Both the position numbers and the translations under genes were made by a program. 64,000 nt of DNA, taken from contig NZ_JACHIV010000001.1 in the NCBI RefSeq assembly GCF_014203325.1, positions 6,573,501 to 6,637,500 of the forward strand, read 5' to 3'. Positions within the stretch are counted from its first letter, which is position 1. Each line of letters opens with the position of its first letter. The notes below the pieces were generated by a model. It saw only the letters and a program-made list of their open reading frames with translations, did not search any database and was not told the origin of the DNA. Below are positions 35,061 to 43,707 of this stretch, piece by piece. This stretch comes from Saccharopolyspora gloriosae. GTDB taxonomy: Bacteria; Actinomycetota; Actinomycetes; Mycobacteriales; Pseudonocardiaceae.

Positions 35061-35861
35061 GTGCCAGCTCCCGGATGGAAACCCAGGCTCGTCGCGCTCG
35101 ACGTGGACGGAACGCTGCTCGACCCCGATCCGCAGACCATCTCGGCGCCGGTGCGCGCGGCGGTCCGCCGGGTCGCGGCCGCCGGCGCGCACGTGGTGAT
35201 CGCCACCGGGCGCAGCATGCTCGGCACGCTGCCGGTGCTCGACGAGCTCGGGCTGACCAGCGGAGTCGCCCTGTGCTCGAACGGTGCGGTCACCCTCGAC
35301 GCCACCACCGGCGACGCCCTCGCCGTCGAGACCTTCGACCCCGCTCCGGTGCACGCGCGGCTCACCGCGCTGCTGCCCGGAGCGAGCTACGCGGCCGAGC
35401 AGATCGGCACCGGCAGCCTCGTCACCAGCCCCTTCCGCGAATACCAGCTGCACGGGCCGCAGCGGCTCGCCGACCTGGACGAGCTGTTCGCGGAGCCGGT
35501 ACCGCGGCTCATCGCGAACTGGGAAGGCCACGAACCCGCAGAGGTCACCGCCGCGCTCGCGGGAGTGGACCTGCCCGGCTGCACCGTCACCATCGACCAC
35601 TACGAGCCGTGGGTGACCCTGGTGCCCGCCGGGGTGACCAAGGGCTCCGCGCTGGAGAAGTTGCGCACCGAACTCGGCGTGGCCGCCGAGGACACCTTCG
35701 CCGCGGGCGACGGCACCAACGACGTGCAGATGCTGCGCTGGGCGGCGCACGGCGTCGCCATGGGCCAGGCCCCCGCCGAAGTGCGCCTCGCCGCCGCCGA
35801 AGTGACGGGTCCCGTCGCCGAGGACGGCGTGGTTCCCGCCCTCGCCCGCTGGTTCCCGTGA
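35061..35861 (+). CDS. HAD superfamily (Cof-type) phosphatase
   Basis: A 266-residue cytosolic hydrolase. Motif I is ALDVDGTLLDP (catalytic Asp pair), motif II lies in VIATGRS, motif III is the Lys in GVTKGSALEKL, and motif IV is AAGDGTNDVQML. The large C2B cap between them is typical of the Cof/YbiV group that dephosphorylates sugar phosphates or other small phosphates. The end GPVAEDGVVPALARW is the standard Cof-family tail. Confidence 0.92.
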   Translation: MPAPGWKPRLVALDVDGTLLDPDPQTISAPVRAAVRRVAAAGAHVVIATGRSMLGTLPVLDELGLTSGVALCSNGAVTLDATTGDALAVETFDPAPVHARLTALLPGASYAAEQIGTGSLVTSPFREYQLHGPQRLADLDELFAEPVPRLIANWEGHEPAEVTAALAGVDLPGCTVTIDHYEPWVTLVPAGVTKGSALEKLRTELGVAAEDTFAAGDGTNDVQMLRWAAHGVAMGQAPAEVRLAAAEVTGPVAEDGVVPALARWFP

Positions 35862-36039
35862 CGCGCTGAACACCGAGCGTGCGGCACCTCGACCGCGGGG
35901 ATGAGCCGAACCCGCGCGAACTTGGCCGATAGGTGTACCCGCCATGGCCGGAAGGCCGAGGCGTCCGGCCCGGCCGGTGCGGCAGAGTTCTCCTCGTCGC
36001 TCGGACCACGCCGAGGGCCCGCCGCACACGGGAGACACC

Positions 36040-36990
36040 ATGATCGAGGCTGTCGGCCTCACCAAACGCTACGGATCGACGGTCGCGGTCAACGACCTGT
36101 CGTTCACCGTCCAACCCGGCACCGTGACCGGATTCCTCGGGCCCAACGGCGCGGGCAAGTCCACCACGATGCGCATGATCCTCGGCTTGGACCGGCCCAC
36201 CGCCGGAACCGTCCGCGTCGACGGCAAGGACTACCGCGAGCTCACCGAACCGCTGCGCACCGTCGGAGCGCTGATCGACGCCAAGTGGGTGCACCCGAAC
36301 CGCTCCGCGCACGCGCACCTGCGCTGGCTCGCGCGGTCCAACCGCATCCCGGTGAGCCGCGTCGACGAAGTGCTCGAAATGGTCGGGCTCACCGCCGTGG
36401 CCAAGCGCCGCGCCGGCGGCTTCTCGCTGGGCATGTCGCAGCGCCTCGGCATCGCCGCCGCGCTGCTCGGCGACCCGAAGATCCTGCTGTTCGACGAACC
36501 CGTCAACGGGCTCGACCCGGAAGGCATCCACTGGATCCGCCGGTTCATGCGGCAGCTCGCCGACGAAGGCCGCACCGTGTTCGTCTCCAGCCACCTGCTG
36601 TCCGAAATGGCCTTGACCGCCGAAAACCTCGTCGTCGTCGGCAAAGGCGAACTGATCGCCCAGTGCAGCACCGAGGAGTTCGTCGCGGGCGCGGGCACCG
36701 GCTCGCTGAAGGTCCGCTCGCCGCACGCCGCCCGGCTGCGCGAACTGCTCGTCGACGACGGGCGCACCGTGCTCCCGTTCGACGCGGCGAAGCCCGACAC
36801 CATCGTCGTCACCGGCGCGGACACCGACCAGATCGGTGAGCTCGCCGCCGCCCACCAGCTCGTGCTGCACGAACTCAGCCCGCAGCAAGGCTCGCTGGAA
36901 GAAGCGTTCATGCAGCTCACCAGCCAAGCCGTGGAGTACCAGACCGATTTCGGCGGCGTGCTCGCCACCGCCGGGGAGGACGCCCGATGA
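36040..36990 (+). CDS. ABC exporter ATP-binding protein
   Basis: A 316-residue ATPase of the drug/antibiotic export type (DrrA/NodI-like). Walker A is GPNGAGKST, the signature is FSLGMSQRLGIAAALLG, Walker B is ILLFDEPVNGLDPEG, and a switch His lies in VFVSSHLLSEM. The C-terminal extension of about 90 residues is usual for this subgroup. ATG 36040 follows GGAGA at 5 nt. It overlaps the permease gene by 4 bp and forms a two-gene exporter. Confidence 0.93.
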   Translation: MIEAVGLTKRYGSTVAVNDLSFTVQPGTVTGFLGPNGAGKSTTMRMILGLDRPTAGTVRVDGKDYRELTEPLRTVGALIDAKWVHPNRSAHAHLRWLARSNRIPVSRVDEVLEMVGLTAVAKRRAGGFSLGMSQRLGIAAALLGDPKILLFDEPVNGLDPEGIHWIRRFMRQLADEGRTVFVSSHLLSEMALTAENLVVVGKGELIAQCSTEEFVAGAGTGSLKVRSPHAARLRELLVDDGRTVLPFDAAKPDTIVVTGADTDQIGELAAAHQLVLHELSPQQGSLEEAFMQLTSQAVEYQTDFGGVLATAGEDAR

Positions 36991-37712
36991 CGCTGCTCGC
37001 CGTGGAACGCATCAAGCTGTTCTCCACCCGCTCGCCCTGGTGGTGCTCGGCCACCGCGCTCGCGCTCACCATCGGCTTCGCCGCGATGATGGGCTGGGCC
37101 GTCGACGGCGGCATGTCCCTGAGCCAGGCGCTGTCCGGCTACCAGTTCGGGCTGATGGTCGTGCTGGTGCTCGCGGCGCTGGCCGTCACCACCGAATACC
37201 GCTTCGGCACCATCCGGGCCACCTTCCAAGCGGCGCCGAACCGGACGGCGGTGCTGCTGGCGAAAGCGGGCGTCGTCGCCGCCCTCGCGTTCGTCCTCGG
37301 CGAGCTCGCCGCGTTCGGCTCCTGGGGCGTGGCCCAACTCCTCGCGCCCGGACCGGAACTCGCCGTCAGCACCGCGACCGAATGGCGGCAGCTCGTCGGC
37401 ATCGGACCGCTGTTCGCGCTGGCCGCCGTGCTCGCCGTCGGCGTCGGCGCCCTGCTGCGCCAGACCGCCGGCGCGGTGACCCTGCTGATCATCTGGTCGC
37501 TGCTGGTGGAACAGCTCATCCTGCTGGTCCCCAACATCGGCCCGGACCTGCAGGAGTGGATGCCGTTCACCGTCGGGGCCCGCTTCCTGCAATCCGACCT
37601 CATGGGCGGCGACCCGCCGCTCGGTCCGTGGGGATCGCTGGCCTACTTCGCCGCCGTGGCGTTCGCGGTGCTCGCCACCGCAGCCGTCGTGGTGCACCGG
37701 CGAGACGCCTGA
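36987..37712 (+). CDS. ABC-2 type exporter permease
   Basis: A 241-residue membrane protein with six hydrophobic segments. The first follows a short amphipathic start (LLAVERIKLFSTRSPWWC), which is usual for ABC-2 permeases, and TTEYRFGTIRATFQAAPNR is the typical first cytoplasmic loop. It pairs with the ATPase encoded immediately upstream (ATGA overlap). The exported substrate is unknown. Confidence 0.9.
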   Translation: MTLLAVERIKLFSTRSPWWCSATALALTIGFAAMMGWAVDGGMSLSQALSGYQFGLMVVLVLAALAVTTEYRFGTIRATFQAAPNRTAVLLAKAGVVAALAFVLGELAAFGSWGVAQLLAPGPELAVSTATEWRQLVGIGPLFALAAVLAVGVGALLRQTAGAVTLLIIWSLLVEQLILLVPNIGPDLQEWMPFTVGARFLQSDLMGGDPPLGPWGSLAYFAAVAFAVLATAAVVVHRRDA

Positions 37713-37720
37713 TCATGCGC

Positions 37721-37759
37721 GGAGGGTGACGGCGCGAACCGTCGCGCCGTTACCCCTCC
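37721..37759 (+). terminator. terminator hairpin after the ABC exporter
   Basis: The arms around 37721-37737 and 37741-37759 pair over about 17 positions with one bulge, centred on ACC, starting 8 nt after the permease stop. Confidence 0.75.
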
Positions 37760-37786
37760 CGCTGGAGAGGCTGATCACGCCAGCAG

Positions 37787-38063
37787 ATAGGATCTCGGCA
37801 AGATCGAGCCGTGATCACAGTTCCACCCGGATTCCGCGCAGGCCGAAACCTCTCCGCCGCCCGCCGGACGAAGTGGACGGATCGCGGCGGATCCGAGACC
37901 AAGGTGCCGAGCCTGGCTCGACACCTCCGGCACGGTCACCGCGCCAGTGAGCGCGGCGACCGGACGGCACAACAGAATCGACCGACTGCATTAGCGCTCG
38001 GGGGCGCCGGCGGTCGGGACGGGGGAGGGCCCGGGCTGTCATTCGGGGGATGGCCCGGGCCCT
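37787..38063 (+). ncRNA. possible small RNA or unknown transcript
   Basis: Between two terminator hairpins there is an isolated -10-like TAGGAT (37787-37792) and, about 235 bp later, a strong hairpin followed by a T-rich GTGCTTTT. No convincing protein frame with a ribosome site lies between, although a GTG frame from 37811 remains open. A promoter plus terminator without a gene suggests a small RNA of roughly 260 nt. This is weak evidence. Confidence 0.25.
38026..38063 (+). terminator. terminator hairpin with T-rich tail
   Basis: AGGGCCCGGGC (38026-38036) pairs with GCCCGGGCCCT (38053-38063), an 11-bp perfect stem with a 16-nt loop, followed by a stretch of T. It lies more than 300 bp after the last gene, so it is unlikely to serve the ABC exporter. 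Confidence 0.65.
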
Positions 38064-38092
38064 GTGCTTTTCTGGTTGTTTTCACGGCTCGT

Positions 38093-38335
38093 TTTGCTTT
38101 GGTGTCCGGGTAGCGGAACCTCAGTCGGTCTCTCGCTGCGGGATCTTTTTCCCAAGTGGCTCCGCCACGAGGGAAAAAGCTGTCCTCGCGAGAGACCGAC
38201 TGAGAACCCGCCGGTGAGGACTTCTCGACGTGGGCTATGTGCTTCGCACATACAGGCACGGCCTTCGGCCGCAAGGCAGGCTTGGCTCCGCCAGCCCAAG
38301 GCACGGCTTCGCCGCAAGGCAGGTCTGGGTTTGCC
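38093..38335 (+). repeat. interspersed covarying hairpin element, copy C
   Basis: The upstream flank TGCTTTGGTG is shared with copy A. Core from CTCAG (38119) to CTGAG (about 38204). The variable arms TCGGTCT / AGACCGA pair perfectly. The constant inner stem here reads CTTTTTCCCAAGTGGC on the left. The tail carries the TATGTGC-TTC-GCACATA mini-hairpin (38236-38252) and several CACGGC-type units. It lies between the ABC exporter and the universal stress protein gene, whose 3' end faces it. Confidence 0.85.
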
Positions 38336-38347
38336 GCCTCTGGGCGG

Positions 38348-38815
38348 TCAGATGGTGGGGCGTACTACTAGGACTGGGCAGGCTGCGTGGCGGACGCATT
38401 GTTCGGCTACTGAGCCTAGGAGGAGGCCGGCGAAGCCGCCTCTGCCTCGGTGGCCGACCACCAGGAGGTCCGCGCCTCGGGAAGCTGAGAGCAGGGCCTG
38501 GGGGGACGGGGAGTGCACGATGTGGCGCTGGATCGGGACGGGCGGGGGGTCGCCCAAGTGCTCCTGGACGATCTTCTCCGTCGACTCGTCCACCGACTGC
38601 TGGTAGGCGTCCATGCTCGGCACCGCGCCGGGCGGGCAGTCCGCGGGGCGCGGGGCGGTGCGCATGCTCCACGCCCGGACCACGTGCAGCGCCCCGCTGC
38701 GCAGGCCCGCCTCGTGCGCCGCGACCTCCAGCGCGCGCAGCGAAGACGGTGATCCGTCGACGCCGACGGCGACGCCGCCGTCCAGTTCGACTCGCTGCAC
38801 TGTGCTTTCCACCAC
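38348..38815 (-). CDS. universal stress protein (UspA family)
   Basis: A 155-residue single-domain USP. It starts with strand GGVAVGVDGSPSSLRALEVA and ends with the ATP-binding signature GHRGRGGFAGLLLGSVAEQC followed by CPVLVVRP. A long inserted segment around residues 50-85 (TAPRPADCPPGAVPSM) resembles the DosR-regulon USPs of mycobacteria. The start is one of two consecutive GTG codons (38815/38812), with GAGGAGG and GGAGG sites upstream. It is divergent from the hypothetical gene at 39036. Confidence 0.88.
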   Translation of the reverse strand: MVESTVQRVELDGGVAVGVDGSPSSLRALEVAAHEAGLRSGALHVVRAWSMRTAPRPADCPPGAVPSMDAYQQSVDESTEKIVQEHLGDPPPVPIQRHIVHSPSPQALLSASRGADLLVVGHRGRGGFAGLLLGSVAEQCVRHAACPVLVVRPTI

Positions 38816-39035
38816 ACCTCCACTTCACCTCCTCGCGCCCGCGCTGTCGACTTGGCCACCCGAACGAGTCCGATATGTGATGATTCGCGGCTAGGGTGGA
38901 GAACTTCACATGATCGATGCACTGTGGTAATGCATAGGCAGGACGCGTGTTTCCACACCAACGCCGCTGAGGTGCATGCGCCACGACGACCGCCACAGCG
39001 GTTCGCGTGAGTTCCCAACAGCAGATAGGTGGGTC

Positions 39036-39605
39036 ATGGTCCATTCGACCGAGTGCTCGCCGGAGCGGCGCAACCCGCTGCTGAACCGGCGTTCCCAGAC
39101 CGACGTCCAACTGGTGGCCGTGCCGCGGCTGGAGTGGTCACTGGCCACCGAAGCGCACCCGACCGTCGCCGAAGCCGCCGCGCCCGCCTCGATGCGCCGC
39201 AGCTGGATCCACACCGCTCCCGAGCAGAAGGTGCTCGAGCTCTACCGGAAGTTGCACGGACCCGCGAGCAGGCTGCCCGCGCCGTGGTGGCTGCGCGCGC
39301 TGGACCGCGGCGAGCTCGCCTCCCGCGACGAGGGCTTCGCCCTCGAAGACGACGTGCACCGGCTGCTGGCCGGTCGCGGCGGCTGGTTCTTCGTGCCCTG
39401 GGCGGGCGTCGGCGAGACCGGGTACTGGGAGTACGGGCCCTCCGAACGCGGAACCCGGCACGCCCCCACCACGGTAGCGCTCACCGACCGGCACCCTGGC
39501 TGGATCCAGGTGGTCGCGGCCTACACCGACGGGCCGTCGCAGCCGTTGCCGCTGAGCGGTCCGGACGGCTTGCTCGCCGCGTTGCCGGTCGTCGAATCCT
39601 GGTAG
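39036..39605 (+). CDS. hypothetical protein, 189 residues
   Basis: I do not recognise this family. The protein is cytosolic, with no signal or membrane segment. The N-terminal 60 residues look disordered; the rest is Trp-rich and globular (WFFVPWAGVGETGYWEYGPS, ending in VVESW). ATG 39036 follows an AGGTGGG site at about 6 nt, and codon use is normal. It sits 37 bp before trmB, but trmB seems to have its own start signal. Confidence 0.65.
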   Translation: MVHSTECSPERRNPLLNRRSQTDVQLVAVPRLEWSLATEAHPTVAEAAAPASMRRSWIHTAPEQKVLELYRKLHGPASRLPAPWWLRALDRGELASRDEGFALEDDVHRLLAGRGGWFFVPWAGVGETGYWEYGPSERGTRHAPTTVALTDRHPGWIQVVAAYTDGPSQPLPLSGPDGLLAALPVVESW

Positions 39606-39641
39606 CCGCGCCGCCGGACGGGTTTGCGATACTGGTCCCCT

Positions 39642-40355
39642 GTGAGCACTTCTGACCAGCAGGTCCAGCATCGCCGCTCGATCGTGAGCTACGTCCAGCG
39701 CGGCGCTCGGATGACCGTCGGACAGCAGCGGGCGTGGGATCGGCACTGGTCCGCGATGGGCGACTCCGTCGACGCGCTGCCCCCGGGGCGGCTGGACACG
39801 GACGCCTGGTTCGGCCGGACCGCGCCCGTCGTCCTGGAGATCGGCCCCGGCATGGGCGAGACGACGGCGCAACTGGCCGCCGCCGCACCCGAGGTCGACC
39901 ACTTGGCCGTCGAGGTCTACAAGCCGGGCCTGGCGCAGCTGCTGCTGCGCGCCGAACACCTGGAGCTGGCGAACCTGCGGCTGCTGCGCGGTGACGCGGT
40001 GGTGCTGCTGCGGGAGCACTTCGAGCCGGGCTCGCTGTCGGGCGTGCGGATCTTCTTCCCGGACCCGTGGCCGAAGAAGCGCCACCACAAGCGGCGGCTG
40101 GTGCAGGCGGAGACGGTGGAGCTGATCGCGTCCCGGCTCGCGCCGGGCGGGTTCGTGCACCTGGCCACCGACTGGGAGAGCTACGCCGAGCAGATGCTCG
40201 AGGTGTGCTCGGGCGTGCCGGAGCTGCGCAACCGGTACGCCGACGAGCCGGGCGGCTGGGCTCCCCGGCCGGAGTGGCGGCCCGTCACGAAGTTCGAGAA
40301 CCGCGCCCACGACGAAGGCCGGGTCATCCACGACCTGATCTTCGAGCGGGTGTGA
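39642..40355 (+). CDS. trmB: tRNA (guanine-N7-)-methyltransferase
   Basis: A 237-residue SAM-dependent methyltransferase that makes m7G46 in tRNA. Family motifs are SYVQRGARMT near the N-terminus, the SAM loop VLEIGPGMGETTAQLA, IFFPDPWPKKRHHKRRLVQ (substrate and tRNA contact), HLATDWESYAEQML and the C-terminal PVTKFENRAHDEGRVIHDL. GTG 39642 was chosen as the start; a GATACT sequence 8 nt upstream suggests a leaderless transcript. The gene converges on the degenerate ABC ATPase with only 15 bp between stops. Confidence 0.95.
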   Translation: MSTSDQQVQHRRSIVSYVQRGARMTVGQQRAWDRHWSAMGDSVDALPPGRLDTDAWFGRTAPVVLEIGPGMGETTAQLAAAAPEVDHLAVEVYKPGLAQLLLRAEHLELANLRLLRGDAVVLLREHFEPGSLSGVRIFFPDPWPKKRHHKRRLVQAETVELIASRLAPGGFVHLATDWESYAEQMLEVCSGVPELRNRYADEPGGWAPRPEWRPVTKFENRAHDEGRVIHDLIFERV

Positions 40356-40370
40356 ACCTCCCCGCGGTGC

Positions 40371-41093
40371 TCAGGCGGCGACCGGCAGGTCCAGGACGCC
40401 TTCGCTGAGCCGGACGGCGCGTCCCGCCCGGGGGCCGCGCGCGGTGCGGGGACGCTGCGCTCGGACGGTGGACCAGGTCGGGCGCTGCGCCTGGACGGTG
40501 AGCGACGGCTCCGCCATCGCCAGCACCACCGCGATCCCCGCGGCGCGGGCGGTGTCGACGAGTTCGCCGACGGTGGACTCGGTGAGGGCCGGGTCGTCCG
40601 CGAAGATCACTTTCGGGCGGTGCGCCATGGCGCGGGCGACGGTCAGCCGCTGCACCTGAGCGGTGGAGAGCTGTCCCGGGAAGCGCTCCCGCATCCCGTC
40701 GAGGCCGAAGTCCCGCAGCACGCTCAGCGCGAGCGCCATCGCCGCGGCGCGGTCGGTGCCCGCCAGCATCTGCGGCAGCGCGCAGTTCTCCTGGGCGTTG
40801 AGCTCGGGGACGAGCATCCCGTCGCCGAACACGAACCCGAAGTCGCGCCGCCGCACCTCGCTCAGCTCGTGGTCGGTGAGCCGGTCCAGGCGCACCCCGT
40901 CGAGCAGCACCGCCCCCTCGTCGGGGCGGCGCAGGCCGGCGAGCGCCTGCAGCAGCGCCGTCCGGGCCTGCGGGGACGGGCCGTCGAGCGCGGCGACCGC
41001 GCCGGGCTCGACGGTGAAGTCCACTCCGAACAGCTGCGGCAGCGCGGTCAGGTTCCGCGCCTCCAGCAGTGGTGCCGTCGATGCAGTGGGCAC
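40371..41093 (-). CDS. orphan ABC-type ATPase with degenerate nucleotide motifs
   Basis: A 240-residue protein with the layout of a LolD/MacB-type ABC ATPase but altered at each key motif. The P-loop reads GPSPQARTALL, losing the invariant Gly-Lys pair. The signature is LSTAQVQR in place of LSGGQQQR, and Walker B is VIFADDPALTES, with Asp at the catalytic Glu position. The sequence is otherwise well kept (LAGLRRPDEGAVLLDG, ELNAQENCALPQML). It has a good GAGGAG site before GTG 41093 and normal codon use, so it is not an obvious pseudogene. No permease gene is adjacent. It may be a non-hydrolysing regulatory subunit. Confidence 0.75.
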   Translation of the reverse strand: MPTASTAPLLEARNLTALPQLFGVDFTVEPGAVAALDGPSPQARTALLQALAGLRRPDEGAVLLDGVRLDRLTDHELSEVRRRDFGFVFGDGMLVPELNAQENCALPQMLAGTDRAAAMALALSVLRDFGLDGMRERFPGQLSTAQVQRLTVARAMAHRPKVIFADDPALTESTVGELVDTARAAGIAVVLAMAEPSLTVQAQRPTWSTVRAQRPRTARGPRAGRAVRLSEGVLDLPVAA

Positions 41094-41259
41094 TGTCCGC
41101 TCCTCTCACCTGCCGGTTCGCACCGGATCGCCTTGGGGTGTGCAGAAACCTTCTCGCGAGCGAGCGGTCCGGTGCGTCGGGCGGAGGGACATCCCTCGTC
41201 GACCGATCGGCCAAGCCTTTCGAGCCGTTCGGCCAAGCCGTTCGGCGGTCGCCGGGCAT

Positions 41260-41265
41260 TAGGGT
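41260..41265 (+). promoter_or_regulatory. leaderless -10 element TAGGGT
   Basis: TAGGGT lies 6 nt before GTG 41272 of the histidine kinase; no ribosome site is present. Confidence 0.55.
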
Positions 41266-41271
41266 CGCGGC

Positions 41272-42978
41272 GTGAGCTCCAGCCCGACGCCCCCCTCGTT
41301 GGCGCAGCGACTCAGTCGTCTCGTGCGGGCGCGATGGGTCCTCGCCACGCTGATGACGCTGCTCTGCTGCGTGGACATCGCGTTCGCCGTGCAGCGCGGC
41401 GGCCCCGAACTGATCGCCCTACCGGGAGCGGCGCTGCTCGCGTTGTTGGCGGTGCGGGGCCGTTCGCATCCCGCGTTGTGCGGGCTGGCGGCGGCGGCGG
41501 TGCTGGTGCTGTCTTCGGGGCTGTTCCGCGTGGTGGATCCATTGGGGCACGGCCCGATCCTTCCCACCGAGAACGCGGCGGCCGTGCTGCTGGTGCTGTT
41601 CGCGCACCGGAGGCTGCCGCCGTTGAAGGCACTGCCGATCACCGGTGCGCTGGCGCTGGCCGCTTTGGTGTCGCTGGTCGTGCGCTCCTCGATACCGGAC
41701 ACCCGGACCCTCGCGTTCGGAATGTTGCAGCTGTTGCTGGCCATGGGCACCGGGACTTACCTGCGCGGTTGGCAGCCGACGGTCGTGCGGGCCCCGCTGC
41801 TGGAGCTGTTCAGCAGGCAATGGCCGATGATCGCGGGGCTGACGGTGCTGGTGTTCCTGGAAGGCAACGCCTACCTGGAGGACCGTCCCTACGCGATAGC
41901 CATGCTGCTGGGGGCGGTCGTGCTGGCGGTACTGGCGGTGCTCGCGCCGCTGCGTCCGCTGGAGACCGCGCTGCTGGGCGCCAGTGCGCTGGCCTGCATG
42001 GGCGTCGTGAACGTGCTGCTCGGCGCGCGCGAGATGTCCTCGGCGATCCTGCCGCCGCTGCCGATCACGGCCACGGCGGCCGGGATGCTGCTGATGGCGT
42101 ACCTGGTTCGGCACGCCGCATACCGGAAGGCGTGGATCGGCGGGTCCGCACTGGTCGGTGCCGCGCTGATCGCCGTGGTCCTGGACGGGGCGGCCGAGAG
42201 CCCGCTGGAGTTCAGCACCACGTTCCGAACCCTCGCGCTCGGCGGGTTGCTGCTGGCGTTGTCGGTCGGGTCGGGGGTGTACTTCCGCACCCGCGACGGC
42301 GAGCGGACCCGGACGGTGGAGACGGCGGTGGAGCAGGCCCAGCAGGCGGAGCGGCTGGCGTTGGCGCGGGAGCTGCACGACGTCGTCGCCCACCACGTCA
42401 CCGGGATCGTGGTGCAGGCGCAGGCCGCGCAGATGGTCGCCGCGCAGAAACCGGAGGCCGCCGCCGAAGCCATGGAGCGCATCGCCAACAGCGGCACGGA
42501 GGCGCTGGTCGCGATGCGCAGGCTCGTGGCGAGCATGCGCGGCGCGGAACCCGCCGGAACCAGCGGCGCCACCGAGCAGGCCACCACCGACCTGGCCGCC
42601 GACCTCACGTCCTTGGCGGAAGGCGCGGGGCCGAAGGTGCGGCTGCTGCTCGACATCGGCCGCGAGGTGCCCCAGGAGGTGGCGCGCTCCGCGCTGCGGC
42701 TCGTGCAGGAGTCGCTGACGAACGCGGGCAAGCACGCCCCGGACGCCACCGAGATCCTCGTGTCGGTGCGGTCCCCGCAGGAACACCTGCACGTCCGCAT
42801 CACCGACAACGGTTCCGGCAGGCGCACCGCACCGGTCGGCGGCTCCGGAGGATACGGTCTCGTCGGCATGCGCGAGCGCATCGAGTTGCTCGGCGGCCGG
42901 TTCAGCGCGGGCCCCGGCGAGGGCACCGGCTGGCGGGTCGAAGCGTGGCTGCCGCTGGCCGAACGCGCGGCCGGGTGA
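41272..42978 (+). CDS. NarL-type sensor histidine kinase
   Basis: A 568-residue membrane kinase with about ten to twelve hydrophobic spans in the first 340 residues, more than usual for this class. The HisKA_3 box is ERLALARELHDVVAHHVTGI, followed by VQESLTNAGKHAPDATE (N box) and GSGGYGLVGMRERIELLGG (G boxes) at the C-terminus. It is followed 35 bp later by its response regulator. The signal is unknown. Confidence 0.92.
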   Translation: MSSSPTPPSLAQRLSRLVRARWVLATLMTLLCCVDIAFAVQRGGPELIALPGAALLALLAVRGRSHPALCGLAAAAVLVLSSGLFRVVDPLGHGPILPTENAAAVLLVLFAHRRLPPLKALPITGALALAALVSLVVRSSIPDTRTLAFGMLQLLLAMGTGTYLRGWQPTVVRAPLLELFSRQWPMIAGLTVLVFLEGNAYLEDRPYAIAMLLGAVVLAVLAVLAPLRPLETALLGASALACMGVVNVLLGAREMSSAILPPLPITATAAGMLLMAYLVRHAAYRKAWIGGSALVGAALIAVVLDGAAESPLEFSTTFRTLALGGLLLALSVGSGVYFRTRDGERTRTVETAVEQAQQAERLALARELHDVVAHHVTGIVVQAQAAQMVAAQKPEAAAEAMERIANSGTEALVAMRRLVASMRGAEPAGTSGATEQATTDLAADLTSLAEGAGPKVRLLLDIGREVPQEVARSALRLVQESLTNAGKHAPDATEILVSVRSPQEHLHVRITDNGSGRRTAPVGGSGGYGLVGMRERIELLGGRFSAGPGEGTGWRVEAWLPLAERAAG

Positions 42979-43013
42979 GTGCGCGCGTGGGGCACGACGA
43001 GGAGGATGTACCG

Positions 43014-43673
43014 ATGATCCGGGTGCTGATCGCGGACGATCAGGAGATGGTGCGGGCCGGTTTCCGGATGATCCTGGACTCGCAGGACTCCATCGAAGTC
43101 GTCGCCGACGTCGCGAACGGGCTGGACGCGGTGAGCCGCGCCAAGGAGCTGCGCCCCGACGTGTGCCTGATGGACATCCGGATGCCCGGCCTGGACGGCT
43201 TGGAGGCGACCAAGCAGCTCGCGGGCCCGGACGTCGCCGACCCGATCAAGGTCGTCGTGGTGACCACCTTCGACCTCGACGACTACGTGGCGTCGGCGCT
43301 GGCGAACGGCGCCAGCGGATTCCTGCTCAAGGACGCCGGTCCGGCGCTGCTGATCGAGGCGATCCACGCCGCGTCGCGCGGGGACGCCCTGGTGTCGCCG
43401 CAGATCACGGTGCGGCTGCTGAAGCACTTCGCGAAGCCGCCGGAACGGCCGCGCCGCACCGTGGAACCGCTGCGGGACGCGCTCACCGAGCGGGAGCTCG
43501 ACGTGGTCCGGGCGACGGCGCGCGGGCTCACCAACGTCGAGATCGGCGCGGAGCTGTTCATGTCGTTGTCCACGGTGAAGACCCACTTGGCCGCGGCCCA
43601 GACGAAGATCGGCGCCCGCAACCGCGTCGAAACGGCGTCCTGGGCATGGCGAAGCGGCCTCATGGAGGAGTGA
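43014..43673 (+). CDS. NarL/LuxR family response regulator
   Basis: A 219-residue regulator with receiver residues in LIADDQE, VCLMDIRMPGLDG (phospho-Asp), VVTTFDLDDY and FLLKDAGP, and a LuxR-type HTH near 150-215 (LTERELDVVRATARGLTNVE, STVKTHLAAAQTKIG). A GAGGAGG site lies 8 nt before ATG 43014. It forms a standard two-component pair with the preceding kinase. Repeat copy D follows its stop by about 35 bp. Confidence 0.94.
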   Translation: MIRVLIADDQEMVRAGFRMILDSQDSIEVVADVANGLDAVSRAKELRPDVCLMDIRMPGLDGLEATKQLAGPDVADPIKVVVVTTFDLDDYVASALANGASGFLLKDAGPALLIEAIHAASRGDALVSPQITVRLLKHFAKPPERPRRTVEPLRDALTERELDVVRATARGLTNVEIGAELFMSLSTVKTHLAAAQTKIGARNRVETASWAWRSGLMEE

Positions 43674-43707
43674 ACTGCTTGTCTCCGCTCTTGGCCTGCG
43701 TAGGGGA

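Noticed and set aside
40620-43014. Very long plus-strand frame running through the degenerate ATPase and kinase regions into the response regulator
   Set aside because: Only its last 219 codons (the regulator) make sense; the earlier part is Arg/Gly-rich out-of-frame reading of the kinase and of the opposite strand.
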